A stretch of DNA of 64,000 nt from Linyphia triangularis (GCA_963978545.1 OZ021727.1:95679762-95743761), one strand, 5' to 3'. Shown: positions 12,600-24,845, numbered from the stretch's first letter. Numbers and translations: made by a program. The notes: a model not told the origin generated them from the letters alone.

Positions 12600-13200
12600 C
12601 ATTTTTTAAATCCTTTTTATTAACTTCGATTTTGTGTGTGGGTGGGTGGTTGTCTGGGCATGTCGATGGAAGGCAAATCTGCGGGCACTAATTAATCCCC
12701 TTCCCAACATCATATCGGGTGGAAACTTGGCAGATAGATTCGAAGTCGATGACAATGCATTTGATCAAATTTTGACGGCTGCCACTGTCACTATAAAAGG
12801 TCGATTTTACGGAATACTAATAAACTAACTTACCATCATCCAATCGCGCTGAAATAGGATTTAATCTATCAATGAAGAATATCTTTCCTCTGTTGCTAAA
12901 ATTGTTTTAATAAATAAAAAATAATAATAAAAATTAAATAATAAAATTGTTTTAATTAGAATAAATAAAATGTATTTGGTTGTGAGTTCATAAATTCACG
13001 TTCATTTTTAATGAATAAATTTTGAAAAGTAGTTTACTGCATATTTTGTTGATAGAGGTGTTTTTATTATACAAATTTAGATGGCCAATACCAAGCACAC
13101 GCTGGCAACGGAAACGGCGCTTTGTTAATGAATATAAAAATTGGTAAAGCATTTAAAGAATGTATACTAAACAGACATTTATGGCTTATATTATTTGCAT
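12600..13200 (+). repeat. Interspersed repeat family A, longest plus copy
   Basis: Runs through the family's blocks in order: TATTAACTTCGATTTTGTGTG, then GGCAAATCTGCGGG, the ATGACAATGCATTTGATC block, CATCATCCAATCGCGCTG, an AATAAATAAAA-rich stretch, and finally CAAGCACACGCTGG with ATGAATATAAAAATTGG. It shows the likely order of modules in a full-length member. No protein is encoded. Confidence 0.6.
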
Positions 13201-13274
13201 ACGTATTTGTCTTATTTCGATCCTATTCTTTTGCTTTTCACCACTTCTGTTATCCTAACCTAAATAATTTTATT

Positions 13275-13620
13275 GTTCTCTGACCACGGGATCCAAAAAG
13301 GAAATTATTTACGACCCTTACCATGTGTGAAATTATTGCAAGCCAAAAATGTCTAAAAAGATAAACTGTCTTATACTTGAAAGTATACAATTAAAATAGT
13401 AATTGTAGTTTCTATTTTCATTGTATGTTTCAAGTATAAGGCAGTTTATCTGTTTAGACATTTTTGGAGAGATCACAATGTCCCAGCTGAAGTTTACAAT
13501 AACTTTAGTGGTGGGGCATAGAAGTGCAGCAATACTTTCATTTATGGTACTCATGCTTGCAATAATTACGGTGATGGTCGTAAATAATTTCATTTTTGAC
13601 ACCGGAACTTACGATAATTA
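13275..13620. repeat. Nested palindromic element (two sets of inverted arms)
   Basis: The inner arms (13343-13389 and about 13421-13467) both read CCAAAAATGTCTAAA, then GATAAACTG, then CTTATACTTGAAA. Outer arms (about 13275-13342 and 13554-13620) share AAATTATTTACGACC and AATTATTGCAAGC. Between the right inner and outer arms there are about 86 bp (13468-13553) with no partner on the left. The palindrome therefore gained or lost a segment on one side. It is probably a non-autonomous DNA element. Confidence 0.65.
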
Positions 13621-13687
13621 CATGCATGGCATACACAATAATCTCATTTCTGGTGAAACTTCAACTTATCATATTAAGAATTCAAAT

Positions 13688-15242
13688 TAGTATAATACTA
13701 GCTGTGTGGCCCCATCGCTGCTGGGGACTTGTTGAAGGACATCTATCAGTTCTGTGTTACATAGACACGGAATTTCTTTGGATTTATTGTTGTTGGTGAT
13801 CAGCTTCCAATGTACGGTAACAGATACAGGTTTTCGTTCATTTTGTATTAGCGTACTTGGTCATTCTCCAGTCGATGCTGTTTTTGCTGCGGTGATGCCC
13901 TACTTCTCTTAGCGGCATATGCTCTATACTTAGCATCTATATTGGTTCTTCTCTTTGGCTGCATATTAGCAAATGTGGAAATGATTTGAAAGTTTTCAGG
14001 GAATTTCAATAATCTTCGAAGAATCTGCAATTGAGGCTGCAAGTGATGAAGTCAAATTGAGTCTAAGTAATCCGTTTCTATGCTAGATTCTATATATGTT
14101 TTGACTAACTCTCAGCAAATAAAGTTAGATACATAATTTAAATTAATCCAGCCAGAAAAATTTGACCATTTAAAATTGTGTATATTTTTTTTAACATGTA
14201 CAAAGCACCGGTAAACCTACTCAACAAAATATGCTAGGTGTGTACGAAGTGCAGCTCTAGCCTCTGTTTTAAACATAATCAAGAACATATATTGTATCAA
14301 TTTCTTAATTTTTGTTTTAAAATAAAACAAAATCTGTACTAAGAAAGAAATTAGCAGGCATTGAAACGATACCGTTAGCTACCAAATTGTTCACCAAAGG
14401 AAAAATTATCGCCAAGTGACAGGGATATAATGTAATTGTACCAATATTGGTCAACGCGGTGCCACACGACGCAACTAATGATTTACGTAGGTGTTTCACA
14501 TTAGAAGGCCTTCTTACATTTGATCTTGTAATGAACACATTACGGGAAAAAAAATAGATTTATTAAGTTGACCAAAAGCCGACTGAAAACAACCCATAAC
14601 GGCACGAAAGTAAAGTGGTAAATTATGTTGGTAAACGAACTTTTAGATGTTAGATAATATATATGATAACTATAATGCAAAATATATTTGCTAATAAATG
14701 ACAAAGGAATTTAACGAATTTATTTTGTTTAAATGTTAATACTCGTTAAATAAATTAAAATTTTAATACCCGCTGAGCACAATGCATATTTGACGACAAC
14801 ACAAAATGTAAACAAAAACAGGTCGAATTTAAAACGTAGAAAAACTAAACGATGCATAAAAAATAATGCTTTAAAACCGCACATGCGCAGAAGTTTTTTT
14901 ACGGTATCGACTGCCAATAAATATATTGAAATATTACAATAAATTTCGAACCGCTTGTAGAACAGACAATTGTAATACATAAAAATAAGGGGGACACATT
15001 AAAATAACTTTTGAATGTATTCTAATGTAATAAAAAAAATTCTTTGTCATTCCAATATTTTTTTTTTTTAATATCATTAAATTTTAATGAAAGCAACTTT
15101 TAATCGATTTTAAAAGTTGTTCTGTACAATCTCCGTGTACTAAAGCTTCTATGTACCAAATTTCGTACCTCTAGGTGCAAAACTGTGGATTTGCATAAGG
15201 TTCAGAAGTACAGACAACTTACTTTTATACATATAGATTTAA
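13688..15242. repeat. Possible interspersed element, CTAGCTGTG start and ATATAGATTTAAC end
   Basis: The start (TACTAGCTGTGTGGCCCC) and the end (TACATATAGATTTAAC) resemble the ends of the stretch at 32304-33132 and a start-like fragment near 40630. The interior is AT-rich with no recognised protein. I infer that one element spans the interval, but the two ends could belong to separate fragments. Confidence 0.35.
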
Positions 15243-16549
15243 CATTGTGGCACAAATGATGCTTGTAATGAATATGTTTATTAACACGGTTACAATAACT
15301 GCAGTTTTGATAATATAATATTTATGCAATAAAATAATATTTATGGCATAAATGGCAAAACGAGCCTAAGTGAAAAGGATATTATCAAAAATTAAATTAA
15401 TTAACTTCTATAGTTAAACGCTCGAAGACTAATACCAAATATTTGATTATAATTACACACTAACTTCTAGTTCTGGTTCAGCTTGTATTCCTTCATTTAA
15501 TCTCTGAAAGAAAACCATTTTAGGAAAACATTAAAAATGAAATTATCACTTAAGACAGAATGCATAAACCGCAAATGAACCATTATCTCAACAACACTAT
15601 CCTCTTCCACTAACAATCCCTTGGCGACTCTGGATGGCGCCACGGATGACTAAAGCTATCGCCAAAGAAAAGTGCACGTACAGAAGGAAAAAGAAATTCT
15701 CCCAAGGAAGATGTAGAAAAGAAGAGAAAAACGGGTCATCTGTCTTTTCTCATTATCTGTCTGATAATCTCTTCTCTGGCCGACATGTTCCCCGACTTCA
15801 CTCTTTTGTCCTGTCACCTTCTCTCACATTATTAGCAGGAGGTGTACGGAGAGAGGATGACGATGGCTCGTAACTCTTTTCCGCCACTCTCATACATCAG
15901 AGCACTCGAGAGGGCATGAGTTTCATTTTCGCTGTTCTGTATTATGATTTTAAAAATGAGTAGACACGACTGCGATCGAGACAAATAGATCGATGACCCA
16001 CTTTTAACGGGTTGACTGGCAATTACGAGATATCTAGTAGGTTGTTTACCGTCCAGGACACCTATTACGAGTTATCTCGTCCCTTCATAACTTGCCATAT
16101 TTGTACAGCTACGAGAAAACTCGTAGCATAACAGTGCAAATTTATATGAATAGATGGCCTCAGAAGAGAATGAAAAGTCAGGTTTGGCTTAAATGAACAG
16201 AAAATACAATTATACGAAGTTCATTCAAAAAGAAAAAGTTTATAAAGGAAATAAATTTTTATGTTTTGTGATAATTTATAAAACAATCTTCCAAACAAAG
16301 TGTTGACCTCTCATGGAAATTGTGAACTGGAATCTTACAAAATTCCTTGGCAGTCAACGTATTAAGAGATTTTAGTTTCTCAATTTAAAGACAAGTGTGT
16401 GATCTTTGAGAGATACACTATCTATAAAATTTCAATTTCAAAATTTTTGAGAGAAGCGACATTTCGCTTGAAAAGTTTTTATACTAATCATTAGAAGGTT
16501 GACTTTCAGAAAAATCGGCTGCAAATTGTGTAAAGAATAACGGTTTTTT

Positions 16550-17190
16550 AAGTGGAAGTCCTTGTAAAGATCGTTTCCTAAACTCGCTATGTTACAGTCT
16601 TCTAACCCAGTGCATTTATAAACTACTTTCAATTATCAAGGTTATGACACAATATAAATTATAATCAAGGTTATGACACAATATAAATTATAATCAAGTT
16701 TATGACACAATATAAATTATAATCAAGGTTATGACCTTGACAAAGTTATAATCTTGATTATAATCAAGGTTATGACACAATATTTTCTCAATATTGTGTC
16801 ATAACCTTGAAATTTAGTTAATAGGTGCGAAAAAGATAGCTTAATGAAATGACTTAAATTGTTTTCATTTAGTATTGATTTATTATAAAAGAAAATTAAA
16901 ATAAAAAAAGACAAAATCAGGTGAACCACTGCATGTGCATTGACGTAAGATTTTCAATTATATTAGACGCTATTTTTGAGTTTTTAATTTTTGTCATTTC
17001 ATGAAGGTGATAATTTTCGTACCAAATATTAATGTCTTATATAAAGTAGTTTCTAAATGCACAGGTCTATAAGATTGCAACCTAGCGAGTATAGGGAATG
17101 ATTATTACTAGGACTCTCTCTTCAGCATAAAGCTCATTGCTCCAGAGTTTGGTATTGCTTCATATCTCATATTGTCTTCAAAGTTTTTCA
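16550..17190. repeat. Foldback element, copy 2, arm interrupted by a tandem repeat
   Basis: Homologous to 1148-1645: both share the GTATAGGGAATGATT block and the downstream TTTGGTATTGCTTCATATCT block. The left arm is split by about four copies of a 29-bp unit with core AAGGTTATGACACAATATAA (about 16636-16760). A perfect 21-bp hairpin follows (16764-16784 against 16790-16810, loop 5 nt). The right arm is 16993 to about 17122. Confidence 0.7.
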
Positions 17191-17441
17191 GGGAAATACT
17201 AATGAGAGATATAATTTATTGAACCAAAAGCAATTTTATTCTAATGTCTGCTCATTTTAAATGTGATGAGATAATTTAAATGTAATTTCATGAAAGTATT
17301 TATTTGGGGTTTATTTTTGGGGGGATCTCTACGATTTGGAAGATCCTAAGCCCGAAAAAGGGGTTTTTAGAAAATGGTGTGTGTGTTAGCTGGATGACTC
17401 CAAAAAGGTTGTTGTATGATTTTCTTCGTTAAAGTACTAGT

Positions 17442-18381
17442 CAGTGCTAGAATTGAGGGTAGACACGGGGTGACTCATCCCCCCGACTTTTCAAGGAAAT
17501 ACCTATGCTTCCCCCCCCCCCCCACTTCTAAAACTATTGAATTCCATCCCCCTACTTCGAAAACTATTCAAACCACTCAATACTGAAGAAAAATATCATT
17601 AACCTTTATATGTAGTGACACCGAGAAAAAATTATTTAAAGTTTTTAAATCTAAAAGAAAAAACACTATTTATGGTATGTACATCATACTATTATTAAAA
17701 TATATTATACTTCTTTGTATAAAGTTATAATTATTTTTATGAACAAATACATAAGTCTTGGTCAACTTTTAACTTTAGAGGAACTTTCTTTTAAGTTAAA
17801 TTTCGATTCTTGATTCATATAAAGACAAGCTATTTAGAAAAAAAGAATACACTTAAGAGCTCTCTATTAATTTAATTTTTTGAAAGTCGGCACATTTAGA
17901 AGCACTATTTAAATTTAAATAAACAGTTATGTATATATTGTCTAATTATTACTTAACTTTATCTTTTACTTCTAAATAAAATACAAAGTTGCAGAATATA
18001 CATTAACCTTTAACTGCTGTGGTTAAGTGGTTTGAGGTTTTTGGTGCAAGAGCAACACATGGTCTATCTTGCGTCAAATAAATTGGTAAACATCAATTTA
18101 AAGTTTAAGAAACATAGTATCAGAAAAATTTATATATAAGTCAAAGATGAGATAGTTTAGGGGGTGGAAACATTCCACAAAAAATGACTTGCGGTCTGTC
18201 AGACCGCTTACAGCAGTTGAGGGTTAACATAATAATAAATTCTGGACCCTTGTTGAATGTCAGTGTTAGGAAGTATAAATTATTTCCTTACTAGTTAATA
18301 TTATTATTATAAGATAAGAAATTATAAATTTAACGTTGGGGGAGAGACTTGTCACCGGGCATTCCCCCACTTCTAACACTG
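17442..18381. mobile_element. hAT-type DNA transposon, 8-bp TSD GTACTAGT
   Basis: The left end is CAGTGCTAGAATTGAGGG and the right end, reverse complemented, is CAGTGTTAGAAGTGGGGG. It is flanked by perfect 8-bp repeats GTACTAGT at 17434-17441 and 18382-18389. The 940-bp AT-rich body is non-coding. A TTAA-flanked MITE (18007-18223) is nested inside it, so that element inserted later. Confidence 0.92.
18007..18223. mobile_element. piggyBac-like MITE in TTAA, nested in a hAT element
   Basis: Flanked on both sides by TTAA (18003-18006 and 18224-18227). The ends are CCTTTAACTGCTGT and, reverse complemented, CCCTCAACTGCTGT. TTAA targets with CCY-type ends are characteristic of piggyBac. Near the right end there is a perfect 8-bp-arm hairpin, GCGGTCTG-T-CAGACCGC. 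At about 18028-18075 the minus strand resembles the LINE tail described at 50437-50501 (GTTGCTCTTG, then ACCTCAAACCA). Confidence 0.8.
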
Positions 18382-18485
18382 GTACTAGTCAATGGTACGC
18401 ATAAGACATAGGGTTTCCATCAAAATCACTCATGGAAAGACATTATCTGCCTTTGAAAACTGTATTTTTCTCAGAATTTGTTAAA

Positions 18486-18664
18486 GCCTACCAAGTGGTA
18501 TAGTGGTTAGCGTGCTAGCTTCTAGACCACGAGGTTGCGGTTTCGAGTCCCGTGTTAGGCATGGGTGTTTGTAAATGTATGTTGGTTTGTCTAATGACGA
18601 AATGTTTCAGCGCATTATAGCCCTCGTGTTGCTGACGGCGCCAGATAATCTGAATACAACCAAC
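18486..18664 (+). mobile_element. tRNA-derived SINE, copy 2, 14-bp TSD
   Basis: Same family as 6083 and 48866. A-box region TATAGTGGTTAGCG; the B-box is degenerate (GGTTTCGAGTCC, one extra T). The body ends GCGCCAGATAATCTGAATAC, then AACCAAC. Flanking repeats CAGAATTTGTTAAA at 18472-18485 and 18665-18678 are perfect. Confidence 0.92.
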
Positions 18665-19835
18665 CAGAATTTGTTAAAAAAGGGCTCTGCGCATTTTGAT
18701 AAAATCTTTCCAGTAATGTATTATCAACATTTTTACCCATGAAATTTCCATAAAAATCCGGTTTAAAAACAGGCAAAACGAACGTCGCACTATGAGTGAA
18801 GTCTATCCAATTGTTGACGAATAATAACAATGGGTTAAAGAATTTAAAATATTTTTTCTAGTTAAAAAAACTATCGCTTATGTGTTTCAATCGAAATATA
18901 TTAAATATTTTTCGGATGATTTAATATAATTTTGCAGAAAAGTAGTAAAAATTGATGTAAAATTTATTATCATTAAAATTAAATTCTTATCTTTATTTTT
19001 TTTTTTTTACATCTCTACACTAAGACTGTCCACTACTGGAACACTTATCGTGTAATTTTTTAGTTTGAAGATATTGTTTAGTGTTCCGTAGTGTTTTTGT
19101 AGCGTTAACGCAAAATTTTAATATTGAATTTTAATTTCTAATGATTTTCGTTTTTGAAATGCACATTCGAAAATTGTTTAAACCCAAGTGGAATGGAAAT
19201 CAAACGTTATCTCAAAAGTGAATACATAATGTTACAGTCTCGTGATTCGGGATGACAATTCAAACATGTATTAAATTGAAAAAACAGTTTTAAAATAAAA
19301 TTTTACACAAAATACCGCATAATGAAACAGCAATTATTCCTTTTTCATTCATGAAGAAATACGGATGAATTGTGAAGAACAATAAGAGTTTTTATCTTAG
19401 GAAAATCACTTGTTTAAGTACTGATTGTTCTCCACCGTGACGTCACAAAAAGTGCCAATAATTACAGGACCAGCCTCTATTTTGTCTGGTAACCCTACTG
19501 CGAGGGAAAGATGAGCAAATTTAATCCTCGACATCGAAAATGTGGAAAGTGTCATGCTAGAATGGCGCACTCTGCTTTTTTTTTTATTTTGTTTGGGGAG
19601 GATAACACGTTAGCATTTATCTCAATTAATTATGCGTTTGGAGGGACTTACGAGCTCTTAAGTTAAAAGCGCCTTTTGGCAGACCCCTATCTAGTAAACG
19701 AAGAACTTTAGTACTTAATGAAAGTTTGCTTGTCGAAAGTTTTAATTTTCTACTCTATAAATAAAAATCAATTTACTATATTGTTATTGTAAACTCCAAA
19801 AATTTTCGTGAGCTTTTCATGGTAATGTAGGTTAT

Positions 19836-19896
19836 TAGGTTGGTTGGTTGAGGTTTTATGGCGCAAGGGCTTCACTAGGGCCATGCTGCGCCGTAG
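19836..19896 (-). mobile_element. LINE 3'-tail fragment
   Basis: On the minus strand this reads GGCGCAGCATGGCC, then CCTTGCGCCAT, then CAACCAACCAACC. It matches, in the same order, the 3' end of the LINE at 50437-50501 (GGCACAGTATGGCC, CTTGAGCCAG, AACCAACCAACC). It is a short 5'-truncated copy or tail relic lying against a family A repeat. Confidence 0.55.
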
Positions 19897-19899
19897 GTT

Positions 19900-20400
19900 G
19901 TTAATGTTAAATAATATTACCCATAAAAGAGTTTCTAATATAAATCGTTTATATACATTGCCAATTTTTATATTTATTAACAAAGTGCCACTTCTGTTGT
20001 TAGCGTGTGCTTGGTGTTGGCATCTAATTAAAAAATCAAAAAAAAAAAACTCTATCAGTAAAATATGCGGTAAACTACTTTTCAAAATTTGTTCATTAAG
20101 AATCAATAGAAATTTATACACTCCCATCCAAATATCTTTTATTTTTTCTGAATAAAAAAAAATATTATATATTTATTAAAACAATTTTGGCAACGGGAAA
20201 GAGTTTCTTCAATGATTGGTTAAATGCTATTTCAGTTTGATTGTATGACGTAAAATTGGTATCCATAAAAGTGATCTTTTAGTAACAGTGACAGCCGCCA
20301 AAATTTGATTGAATACATTGCCATCGAATCTATCTGTCAAGTTTCAGCCCGAGTGAACGACGACTAGGTCCTCCGCAGATTCGCCCGTCATTGACATACA
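19900..20400 (-). repeat. Interspersed repeat family A, minus copy
   Basis: Carries the TTAGCGTGTGCTTGG block, the CAATTTTGGCAACGGGA block, then TTTGATTGAATACATTGCC and the CCTCCGCAGATTCGCC start block. The order is reversed relative to 12600-13200. The overlapping open frames of 103 and 119 codons on opposite strands have no recognisable domain and lie within the repeat. Confidence 0.6.
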
Positions 20401-21120
20401 CAGCTATGTACAAAATCGAAGTTAATATAAAGGATTTAAAAATGGATTCTACTTCAAATAAAATAATGTAGTTACATTGAGGTGCTTGTAATGAGTTTCT
20501 TTTTGAGTGGGCTGAATATGATGAGAAATTCAATACGAAATTGTCGTGGACACCTATTATGAGAGTGAATGTGTATTTTAACTCTTGTAAATGGAGCCAA
20601 TTTTTTCCATAAAATATATTTTCTCTACAAACAGTCGTAAAATATTTTCGTTTTCAAATTTTATGAAATCTCTTCTTTAGTTAGGAGTTGAGTTAGGTTA
20701 CTGTTTAGTAAATTTAGTATTTTTGTCTAACGAAAAGTACTTTTCATTATTGAACCTATTTTTCAACAGAAAATAGTTAAAAATATATTTCTATCCACAT
20801 AAACGGAATTTCATGCATTTTTTTTTACCAAACTATTCATTACTACCTTTTACTGGAGCCTTATCTAAGAGCAGATGGAATGAAAAGTAAATGAAAGTAT
20901 GTTATTTTCTATCTTTCATATTGGAGTTAAGAAATTTGTGTGTATGTAAAGGCTATACTTTTATGCCAAATTTTGCAACGATGTCTTTTTATTTAAAAAA
21001 GCTTATAAAACATATTATGCATGTAAAATCCAAATTCAAGTGCAACTAATTATTCCTAATCCTTGGTTTTGATTTTTTTTATCTACGTGTGTTGTACAGA
21101 CGAAACTTGCGTTACTAGTG

Positions 21121-21290
21121 CAGTCAAACCCCGTTAATGTGAAATTTTACATGAAATCCCGTTTAACGCAAAGTAAAAGCAGTTATCCGTACTTAAAATT
21201 TAACGTTAATTTATTCGTTTAACATGAAATTCCGGTTTACGTGAACAATTTCGGCGGCCCCATCGATTTCGAGTTAACGAGGTTTTACTG
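21121..21290. mobile_element. pogo/Tigger-like MITE
   Basis: A 170-bp element with ends CAGTCAAACCCCGTTAA and, reverse complemented, CAGTAAAACCTCGTTAA. The body is short and repetitive (TTAACGTTAATTT). CAGT-NNAACC-CGTTAA termini are typical of Tc1/mariner pogo-group MITEs. The expected TA duplication is not intact (TG and TC flank it), so it has decayed or the edges are off by a few bases. Confidence 0.7.
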
Positions 21291-21629
21291 TCGATGACTC
21301 ATTTATTAACAAAATACGATGTAAGCGCGTTCAAATCATCGATATAGATGGTTCAAATATGTTAGAAATGTAACTATTTATGTACTTTATTTTATAAATG
21401 CTGCAGTGCCATTGATAACGTTCGTGTCCCCTCGCACTCATTTCCGCAAATGATGACGCAATTAGTACCAAATACAGTTTTGATGAGAACTCTCTCAATT
21501 AAGAGCGCATTTCATTTCGGAGGCACACTTGTCACAACTCAGTTTCGGTTTGTTACTGCAATTAAATGCTCCAGTTGTTTGTCATCTTTTGGGGCCTCTT
21601 AAGGAATTTACTCAACTCCACATGAATAT

Positions 21630-22380
21630 TGCTGCGTTGAACGAAAGATTTGAAGCCAAAGCAGATCAAAACTTGCAGACATTTATTCCAATATAATTCT
21701 TCACAGATTCTCTAACAGCTCCAGAACTTCTCGTTCTAGTAGACACAATACAGCTCTTTTAACAACAATCGAGCACAAAACCGCAATTAAAAACTTGACA
21801 GCACAACTGCTAAATCGCCGCAAAAGACAATGCAATACAGTTCGCTTTAGAACTACTCGGAATGCTCACTGAGACTCAATAATTCCAGTCAACTAACGGA
21901 CTCAGCTAACAACCAACTCAGTGACTCAAAATCAATCAACTACTCCATCACCCGCTCTCCTGAGCTTTTTATAGGGGAGGTGAACTTTCTTGAAATTTCT
22001 AGAGATAGACATTTGGAGAACTTTCCAGATTGTAGTCGAAAAGTCCTATATACATGTACATGGGATACATATACCGAAAATGTCGCCAAATTTGGCGACA
22101 TTTGGCGATTTCTCGCCAAATTTGGCTACAAAAATTAGTCGCCAAAACCGTCACCAATTTGGCGAGATTGCCATTACCATAATGTTAAATGCCCTGCTCC
22201 TTAAAACTCGCTTCCCAGAGTTACCTCTGTAAAACCCGTTATCAAGCATCAAGAGACTCATTGCAGGGAAAAAAAACTAAAGACGAACTATTGCACTGCC
22301 TTATGCAAAATGTACATAAATTTTCCTATTTACAAAATTAACACTACGAAATATTTTCAAATGTACCAAAATTCGTAGCA
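21630..22380 (-). mobile_element. Solo LTR, copy 1 (751 bp), TSD ATAT
   Basis: Homologous over its length to 58503-59199. It starts TG (TGCTGCGTTGAACG), ends CA (AATTCGTAGCA), and is flanked by ATAT on both sides (21626-21629 and 22381-22384). On the minus strand it has a TATAAAAAG box (21965-21973) and an AATAAA signal (21682-21687) in the order expected for U3-R-U5. No internal retrotransposon genes follow, so it is a solo LTR left by recombination. Confidence 0.85.
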
Positions 22381-22959
22381 ATATGATGTGTTCAAATTCG
22401 GATGTTATTTTCATCACTAAGTGCCCTGAAATTGTCACTTATCGGGTGTGTGTTTGTGGAGTGAGGTGCTAGTTTAGGTGTCGATATTTTCAATAAACGA
22501 TTTCGAAATTATAAGACGCATTTCCAGTGTTGAGTACTGAATTGACAACTTAAAAATCGTACATTTATTTAAATTTGTTTTATTTACTTTGTGGAAAACT
22601 CCCTACCTTTGCAATCCGAGTCGTAAACGTAGTGTTAAGTCTCGATGTTTTCTTACAAGTACTTTTAACACACGACAAATGTCGCAGATTTCTGTTTTGT
22701 CTGCTTAAACTTTGACTATTTTTAATCATTTTGAATAAAATCTTTGCGTCGTTGTATTAAATTTCCAGGTGTCAGTCATCTTTAACATACTATTTTGGAT
22801 TTTACAGCAAACAGGTATGTTAGATCACAATATAACCCATATAGCATGCAAACTGGCAGAAAACCTAAACACAGAATTCCATTTCCTACAGAATCTGTTA
22901 TTAAGCATATACCATAGAGGGAACAAGTGGTTTAATTTACAATAAGAGTTAAGCTGATC

Positions 22960-23225
22960 ACTGACTGACTGACTCTGTAACGCTTAAGTGAAAGAATTTC
23001 AACCGATCATTGTTAAAACTCTTTCCTGCGGCCAAAGTTGTTTGATCAGAATAAATAAAAGATAATTTGACTTGAACGCATAAATTCACATTCCTTTTCT
23101 ATAAATACATTCTTAAACGTAGTTTGACGTAAGGGATTGTTGTAAGTTTTTTTTTTAATAAATTTAAATGTAAACTCCAAGCACACGCTGAAAAAGGAAT
23201 CAGCGCGATTTTAATGAATTGGAAG
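22960..23225 (+). repeat. Interspersed repeat family A, partial copy
   Basis: Contains AACTCTTTCCTGCGGCC, CATAAATTCACATTCC, TACGTT-like blocks and a final CCAAGCACACGCTG, matching the 3' half of the copy at 12600-13200. Confidence 0.55.
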
Positions 23226-24279
23226 AGAGTAGATTTGATGGATGGAAATTCCTGGCCACTAGAAATTTCGAAAACCCACCTCCTCCTTTTTTTACCGCTT
23301 GAAGGGTCTTTAGCTCATCACAACTCAAACTCAAAGTGGACTGTATGTTTACTTTTAATTAAGCATAATTTTGGCTATCAACTAAACCAATTTAAACAGA
23401 TATTTTTTTTCTTTTCTATTTGACTCTTAACTAATTCAGATTTTCGGAAACAGAATTTCACTCAGTTGTTTTGTAAGTAAGGTGTTTTAAATCGAAAGTT
23501 CGGGATCAAGGGAGAGGGGGCATGCTTATAAATGCCAAATAAAGCCGGAAGTGCAGTCATTTGAGCTTTGGCAACGTCGCGCACTTCAGCTTTAGTCTTT
23601 AATAACTATAGTCTCGGAGAACGGAAAGCAAGAAAACGAGCAATTATAAAATTATTTTTGTCTAAAAAGTATTTGAGCCATATAATTTTTTTCTAAAACT
23701 TATCTGTTATCTTTTTTCTTCTTCTGAAGTTGCCGTACACCCCCCTTCCCTCACACCTCCTCCTTTTCTCTCTATCTGTACCGGCTCTGTAAATTATAAT
23801 ATGCATTGAAATGTTTTATCGTTTTAGTGGTCATTTAAAATAAGAAATGATACTTAGACAACATCTGTTCCAAATTTGTTGAGTTTCCCGCTTCTTCTTT
23901 TTTTTTAAAATGATATTGACCACCTTCCAATAGGACGTTTATCATCCCCTTCTCTCCCAAATGTTACGCGCTCAAAAAGGAACTTTTCCAGAGTTCCACC
24001 CAATCCATTTTCTCGCTCTACTCCCCAAAATTCGCTTTTATTTTCTCGCTAAATGTTCCCTCTCGAATCCGTAACTCTATCCGTTCATCCGGTTAATTCC
24101 GGCCCGCCAGTGCATCGCGTACAAAGCGCTAAAATACGATTCAGAAAAAGATGTGCTCACTTCTTCAAAGGTAGCAGGCGAAGGGAGCAAAGTTATCTGA
24201 GAGCTAGACTTTGGCTAAACATCGTTTTAAAAGTCATTAAGAAATGACTTCTAGGACATCTTTCAAGAAGAAACTTTTC

Positions 24280-24665
24280 CCCTTTTTTTAAATCCTTTAT
24301 ATTAACTTCGATTTTGTATGTGTGTCGATGGGAGGCAAATCTGCGGACGCCTAATTAACCCCCTTGCCGTCATCCAATCTGGCTGAAACTTGACAAATAG
24401 AATCAATGTCGATGACAATGTATTCTATCAAATTTTAGCACTAAAATATAACTTTTACGAAATACTAATAAAGCAACTTGTCGTCATCTAGTCGCGTTAA
24501 AATAACATTGAATGGACCATTATTGAAACTCTTTCCTCTTAGATGCAAATACCAAGCACACGCTGTTTACAGAATCAACGTTGTGTTAACGAATATAAAA
24601 ATTGGCATTGCATATAAAAGATTTATATTAAAATCTTTGTTTTCATGGGTTATATTATTTCTGAT
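24280..24665 (+). repeat. Interspersed repeat family A, plus copy
   Basis: Runs from TATTAACTTCGATTTTGTATG through GGCAAATCTGCGGACGC, CGTCATCCAATCTGGCTG, and CTTGTCGTCATCTAGTCGCG to CAAGCACACGCTG and AACGAATATAAAAATTGG. The 87-codon open frame at 24478-24741 covers the repeat and is probably not a gene. Confidence 0.6.
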
Positions 24666-24821
24666 GGAAGAAACCACCCGGAAAACAACCACCAGGCCGT
24701 CGAACTCTATTAAAGTGCATGGAAATCTTGAACGATATTAATATTCTTCATCGCAATCGCCTAGTCTTTTTAATCTTTGTATATCTTTTGTATGCGTAAA
24801 AATAATAGTTAAAATACTAAA

Positions 24822-24845
24822 ATATATATATATATATATATATAT
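24822..24845. repeat. (AT)n microsatellite
   Basis: 24 bp of uninterrupted AT dinucleotide. Confidence 0.95.

Noticed and set aside
16636..16760. CRISPR-like array of 29-bp repeats
   Set aside because: The repeats are directly adjacent with no spacers, and they sit within a foldback transposon in eukaryotic DNA.
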